Assembly (NCBI GenBank): GCA_016717855.1
Contig: JADKEV010000069.1
Location: 1 to 10,356 of the forward strand
Length of the DNA stretch: 10,356 bases
Direction of reading: 5' to 3'
From: Betaproteobacteria bacterium
GTDB taxonomy: Bacteria; Pseudomonadota; Gammaproteobacteria; Burkholderiales; Casimicrobiaceae
A program made the position numbers and the translations under genes. This document shows positions 7,214 through 10,356 of this stretch, in pieces. Under the pieces are notes generated by a model that searched no databases, was not told the origin of the DNA, and saw nothing but the letters and a program-made list of their open reading frames with translations. The stretch's first letter is position 1. Every line of letters begins with the position of its first letter.

Positions 7214-8525
7214 AGCGCGAGTGCAGGGCCAGCGCGGCGATGAGCAGGGCGGCCGCGACCAAGAACGTGATCCGCATGCCGGCGGCAACGGCGTCCGGGT
7301 GCGCCGTAGTGGTGTCGGCCGCTGCCGCTGCGAACGCGAACACGGCGCCCATCACTGATGCGCCGGTGACGAGCCCCAGATTGCGCGACAGGTTGAGCAT
7401 CCCGGAAATGACGCCTCGCTGGTCCGGACTGATATCGGTCATGACCGCGGTGTTGTTGGCCGTCTGGAACAGCGCATAGCCGGCCGTGACCACGACGATG
7501 GGCGCGATGTAGCCGGGGATGCCGAGCGTCGCCGGCAGCAGGGACAGCAGCAGGGCGCCGGCCGCCATGCCGATGAGCCCGACGGCGGTCATGCGCCGGG
7601 CGCCAAACCGGTCCGCGATGCGTCCGGCCGGCACGGCGGTCAGCGCGACGACCAGCGGGCCGACGGACAGGACGAGCCCGACCAGCGCCGCGTCGAGCCC
7701 GAGCGCGTGCGAGAGATAGAACGGCCCGACCACCATCGTCGCCATGATCACCGTCGACACCAGCGCACTGGTGGCGAGGCCCGTGCTCAGCACGCGATCG
7801 CGGAACATCGCCAGGCGGATCAGGGGCGATGCCGTCTTTCTCTCGGCGAGCACGAAGAGGCCGACGCCGACGACGGCCGCCAGCAGCAGAGCCACGTTGA
7901 GGACACCGAAACTGCCGCGCCCGATTGTCACGGCGAGCGCATACGCCGCGAGCGTCAGCGCCAGCAGCAGCGTGCCCACGTGATCGAAGCCGGCGCGATC
8001 AGTCCTGGGCTCCGTGCGATCGACGGGCAGGTGGCGCAGTGCGAGAACAAAGGTCAGGATGCCCAGCGGCAAATTGACGAGAAAGATCGCCCGCCAACCA
8101 AGCCAGGAGATCAGCATGCCGCCGAGCGATGGCCCAAGCGCGGTGCCGATCGCGGACATCGTGCCGAGCAGCCCCATGGCGCTGCCGGTTTTTTCCTTCG
8201 GCACGGTCTCTGCGACAAACGCCATGGTGAGGGCCATCATGATGGCCGCGCCGACGCCCTGCAGCGCCCGGGCGACAATCAGCAGGCAGAGCGTGGGCGC
8301 GGCGCCGCACAGGACCGAGGCCGCCGTGAACAGGGCGATCCCCGCCAGCAGCAGCCGCCGGCGGCCGGCGATGTCACCGAGCCGTCCGGCGCTGACGATC
8401 AGCGTCGTGATGGCGAGCAGGTAGGCGAGGACGACCCACTGGACTTCCTGGAAGGACGCGTCGAACGCCTGCGCCAGCGTCGGCAGGCCCACATTGGCGC
8501 TGCTGGTCCCGAGCGCGGACAGCAT
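7185..8525 (-). CDS. MFS transporter, DHA2 (EmrB/QacA-like) drug:proton antiporter family
   Basis: Inner-membrane exporter driven by protons; substrate unknown. The frame is intact and codes many hydrophobic helices. Motif A appears as GRLGDIAGRRRLL after the second helix, QEVQWVVLAYLLAITTL precedes it, and GPSLGGMLISWLGWRAIFLV followed by NLPLG is the usual DHA2 helix-5 signature. The ATG at 8523-8525 gives MLSALGTSSANVGLPTLAQA, 446 residues. A GGAG precedes it by only 3 bases. The open frame extends to an ATG at 8609, but that added stretch is hydrophilic and unlike the family. Either way helix 1 lacks its usual first half, so the N-terminus may be shortened or mis-sequenced. It is divergent from the LysR gene, which may control it, and overlaps the Bug gene tail by 29 bases. 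Confidence 0.88.
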   Translation of the reverse strand: MLSALGTSSANVGLPTLAQAFDASFQEVQWVVLAYLLAITTLIVSAGRLGDIAGRRRLLLAGIALFTAASVLCGAAPTLCLLIVARALQGVGAAIMMALTMAFVAETVPKEKTGSAMGLLGTMSAIGTALGPSLGGMLISWLGWRAIFLVNLPLGILTFVLALRHLPVDRTEPRTDRAGFDHVGTLLLALTLAAYALAVTIGRGSFGVLNVALLLAAVVGVGLFVLAERKTASPLIRLAMFRDRVLSTGLATSALVSTVIMATMVVGPFYLSHALGLDAALVGLVLSVGPLVVALTAVPAGRIADRFGARRMTAVGLIGMAAGALLLSLLPATLGIPGYIAPIVVVTAGYALFQTANNTAVMTDISPDQRGVISGMLNLSRNLGLVTGASVMGAVFAFAAAAADTTTAHPDAVAAGMRITFLVAAALLIAALALHSRFSRRESRFP

Positions 8526-8602
8526 GAACTCCTTCTTTTCCGGTCCCGAAGTGGGCCTGTCAGAAGCGTAGTTCTTTGCAAGGCATGGCGGAAGGCGCCG
8601 CG

Positions 8603-8618
8603 ATTGCACTTTATCAAT
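8603..8618. promoter_or_regulatory. Candidate LysR-type binding site ATTG-N8-CAAT
   Basis: In the 137-base divergent gap between the MFS and LysR genes, ATTGCACTTTATCAAT is an interrupted palindrome with 4-base arms and 8-base spacer. LysR regulators typically bind such dyads between themselves and a divergent target. TTGACG (8623-8628) and TATGGT (8651-8656) resemble -35 and -10 elements for lysR, but their 22-base spacing is too long for a standard sigma-70 promoter, so promoter placement is open. Confidence 0.4.
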
Positions 8619-8662
8619 GCGTTTGACGCCATGTCCCGTTCAGGCGGTGCTATGGTAGAGAC

Positions 8663-9559
8663 ATGCCGACACCCGATCTGAACCTGCTGGTCACCCTCGA
8701 TGTGCTGCTCGCCGAAGGCAGCGTCGCGCGCGCCGCCCGGCGGTTGCGGCTGAGCCCGTCGGCGATGAGCCGCGCGCTGGCGCGATTGCGCGAGACGACG
8801 GGCGATCCGTTGCTGGTCAGGGCCGGCCGCGGTCTTGTCCCGACGCCGCGGGCGCTCGAACTGCGCGAGCGGGTCGGTCAACTCGTGCAGGAAGGAGAAG
8901 CAGTGTTGCGCCCCGCCGAGAAGCTCAATCTGGCACGGCTGGCGCGGACGTTCACGCTGCGGACCAGCGAGGGCTTCGTGGAGAACTTCGGACCGGACCT
9001 CATTGCCCGCGTCGGCGCGGAAGCTCCCGGCGTGCGGCTGTGCTTCGTCCAGAAGCCCGACAAGGACAGCGCAGCACTGCGCGAGGGGATCGTCGATCTG
9101 GAAACGGGCGTGATCGGGAAGACGACGGCGCCGGAGCTGCGCGTGCAGACATTGTTCCGTGACCGTTTCATCGGCGCCGTGCGCAAGGGGCACCCCCTCT
9201 GCCAGGGCAAGATCACGCCCTCCCGTTATGCCGCCGGCCGGCACATCTTCGTCTCCCGGCAAGGTGTCGACAGGGGCGCCATCGACGAGGCCTTGAGTTC
9301 CCTGGGACTGGAGCGGCAAATTGCGACGATCGTCAGTGGCTTTGCAACCGCGCTGGCCCTGGCCCGCGCCTCCGACCTGATCGCCAGCGTTCCCGAACGC
9401 CACACCGGAAACCTGCGCGCCGGAATGCACAGCTTTCCCCTACCGGTCGCAATGAAGGAGATCACGGTGTCCATGCTCTGGCACCCGCGGCTGGATGCCG
9501 ATCCCGCGCATCGCTGGCTGCGCGGCCTCGTCAAGGACGTCTGCGCGGCGCTCCGCTGA
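8663..9559 (+). CDS. LysR-family transcriptional regulator
   Basis: Intact 298-residue regulator, normal length. The N-terminal winged HTH is clear: LNLLVTLDVLLAEGSVARAA (from residue 6), then RRLRLSPSAMSRALARLRET as the recognition region (about residues 26-45) and PLLVRAGRGLVPTPRALEL. The effector-binding domain follows from about residue 90, with FTLRTSEGFVENFGPDLIAR typical of the subgroup often found beside MFS exporters. ATG at 8663 is chosen because MPTPDLNLLVTLDVLL matches the usual family opening; no strong Shine-Dalgarno is visible (GGTAGAG lies close upstream). It is divergent from the MFS gene 137 bases away, the classic layout for regulator and target. The inducer is unknown. Confidence 0.92.
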   Translation: MPTPDLNLLVTLDVLLAEGSVARAARRLRLSPSAMSRALARLRETTGDPLLVRAGRGLVPTPRALELRERVGQLVQEGEAVLRPAEKLNLARLARTFTLRTSEGFVENFGPDLIARVGAEAPGVRLCFVQKPDKDSAALREGIVDLETGVIGKTTAPELRVQTLFRDRFIGAVRKGHPLCQGKITPSRYAAGRHIFVSRQGVDRGAIDEALSSLGLERQIATIVSGFATALALARASDLIASVPERHTGNLRAGMHSFPLPVAMKEITVSMLWHPRLDADPAHRWLRGLVKDVCAALR

Positions 9560-9591
9560 AGGGAGTGCAGGCGCAAACGCAGCCTCAGCTT

Positions 9592-9625
9592 TCGTAGGAT
9601 GGGTGGAGGCGCAGCGATACCATCA
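9592..9625. repeat. Hairpin resembling a dispersed GTAGGATGGGT...CCATC repeat between convergent genes
   Basis: CGTAGGATGGGTGGAGGCGC followed by AGCGATACCATCA forms a stem GATGG (9598-9602) / CCATC (9620-9624). From memory, short repeats of the pattern GTAGGATGGGT-GAGCG-AGCGA-ACCCATC are scattered in many proteobacterial genomes. This copy has one extra base in the GAGCG block and lacks one C in ACCC relative to that pattern. It lies between lysR and pirin, overlaps the pirin stop codon (complement of 9623-9625) and may act as a two-way terminator. Confidence 0.45.
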
Positions 9626-10356
9626 GTGGTGGGTGGGCGAAGCGATATCCATCAAGTCGCGGTCGCGCAAACGAGTGCCGATCGCCGCCAGATCGAACAC
9701 CAGCACTTCGGCATCCTGGCCATTGGCCAGCACGATCCGGCTCTCGCCTTCCAGCAATAGCGCATCGCCCGCGCCGAGCCGCTGGCCATTGACCTCCAGC
9801 GTGCCACGCACCACGTGCACGTAGCCCTTCCGCTTCGGGTCCAGCGCCAGCTCCGCGGACTCGTTGCCGTCGAACAGCCCCGTATGAACCAGCGCGTCGG
9901 CATGGATGGTGACCGAGCCCTGCTCGCCGTCGGGCGAGGCGACCAGGCGCAACTTTCCGCGCTTGTCCCCAACCGGAATCGTCTTCTGCTCATAGCCCGG
10001 CGCGATGCCGGTCACGTTCGGCTCGATCCAGATCTGGGGAAATGCGTGGTCTGGTCTTGTGGCGGTAGGTGAACTCGCTGTACCACGACCGGTGCCGGGC
10101 GCTCATCCACGGCAACGCCCCGCGGGATGCCCTTGACGTTGCCCATGCTGTCTTGTAACGAGCTCTCCCAGAGCACGCGCCATGACATGATTCCATGTCG
10201 CGATGGCCGTGCCCCGCCCATGCCCGGCGCGACGCGGTCGTTGATCACGCGCAGGTTGCCCGCCCAGTGTGGTTGGGGTCGTGATAGCGGCTTAGAACGA
10301 GAACGAGTGATAACCTGGCGGCCAGCGGTGCCGCGTAGCCGCGGTCCTGCGATTTG
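9623..10356 (-). pseudogene. Pirin family protein (YhhW-type, quercetin 2,3-dioxygenase-like bicupin), frameshifted N-terminal half, cut by window end
   Basis: YhhW-type pirins are two-cupin metalloproteins; E. coli YhhW oxidises quercetin in vitro but the natural role is unclear. The C-terminal half is in one frame from about 10035 down to TGA at 9623-9625: IWIEPNVTGIAPGYEQKTIP, KRGKLRLVASPDGEQGSVTI, KRKGYVHVVRGTLEVNGQRL and VLVFDLAAIGTRLRDRDLMD. Upstream the frame changes at the GGGG run 10036-10039 (TTHF to PQIW) and several more times: DSMGNVKGIPRG, then HGHRDME with both metal-binding His (about 10190-10215), VINDRVAPGMG, and RYHDPNHTGW (about 10265-10295). The QDRGYA near 10330-10350 is normally within the first 10-12 residues, so only a few codons lie outside the window. 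Repaired length about 240-245, near the usual 230-235. Confidence 0.83.

Noticed and set aside
7707..8681. 324-codon plus frame rich in Arg, Gln, Asp and His opposite the MFS gene
   Set aside because: It is the complement of the membrane-helix codons of the MFS exporter; low-complexity shadow.
8399..9430. 343-codon minus frame opposite the LysR gene
   Set aside because: No family motif; the plus strand encodes an intact LysR regulator of normal length.

Overview
The window is GC-rich (by eye, in the low-to-mid 60s percent) and looks like a piece of a Burkholderiales chromosome, most like the Bordetella/Achromobacter side of the Alcaligenaceae. The grounds are gene content: a Bug-type (TctC) periplasmic binding protein, an M81/MlrC-like protein, a SelA-like PLP enzyme, a VOC protein of the 'virulence protein' type, an RraA-family aldolase, a small cupin and a YhhW-type pirin. 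Family calls come from recognising protein motifs. No database search was possible.

Layout, left to right: the C-terminal part of an MlrC-like M81 protein (+, 1 to about 857); an amidase-signature enzyme (+, about 866-2359); a SelA-like PLP enzyme (-, 2364-3581), which meets the amidase tail to tail with only 4 bases between; a VOC/glyoxalase-fold protein (+, 3765-4158); a higB-higA toxin-antitoxin pair (+, 4331-4913); an RraA-family protein and a cupin transcribed together leftwards (-, 4941-6055); a Bug receptor transcribed divergently from them (+, 6230-7213); a DHA2-type MFS exporter (-, 7185-8525) divergent from a LysR regulator (+, 8663-9559); a pirin (-, 9623 to beyond 10356). A short hairpin resembling a dispersed repeat lies between lysR and pirin.

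The strongest signal is the state of the reading frames. From base 1 to about 6925, and again right of about 10035, nearly every gene can be read only by hopping between frames every 50-200 bases. Its motifs and even catalytic residues stay intact. Between about 6930 and 10035 there is no detectable shift in coding sequence. Both edges of this clean block fall inside genes (Bug receptor and pirin), not at gene borders. Many shifts sit in or beside short homopolymers. This points to uncorrected indel errors in the consensus more than to true gene decay, though decay cannot be excluded from sequence alone. Broken genes are listed as pseudogenes because the given sequence does not encode them in one frame. 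The entries describe what each would encode if repaired.

If repaired, the left two thirds reads as a small-molecule uptake and catabolism neighbourhood: capture by the Bug receptor, hydrolysis by the amidase and perhaps the MlrC-like enzyme, PLP chemistry by the SelA-like enzyme, and retro-aldol or decarboxylation chemistry by the RraA protein, with cupin and VOC helpers. The substrate is unknown. The right third is an ordinary regulator/exporter pair and a pirin. I found no RNA gene, CRISPR array, transposase or clear novel defence system.
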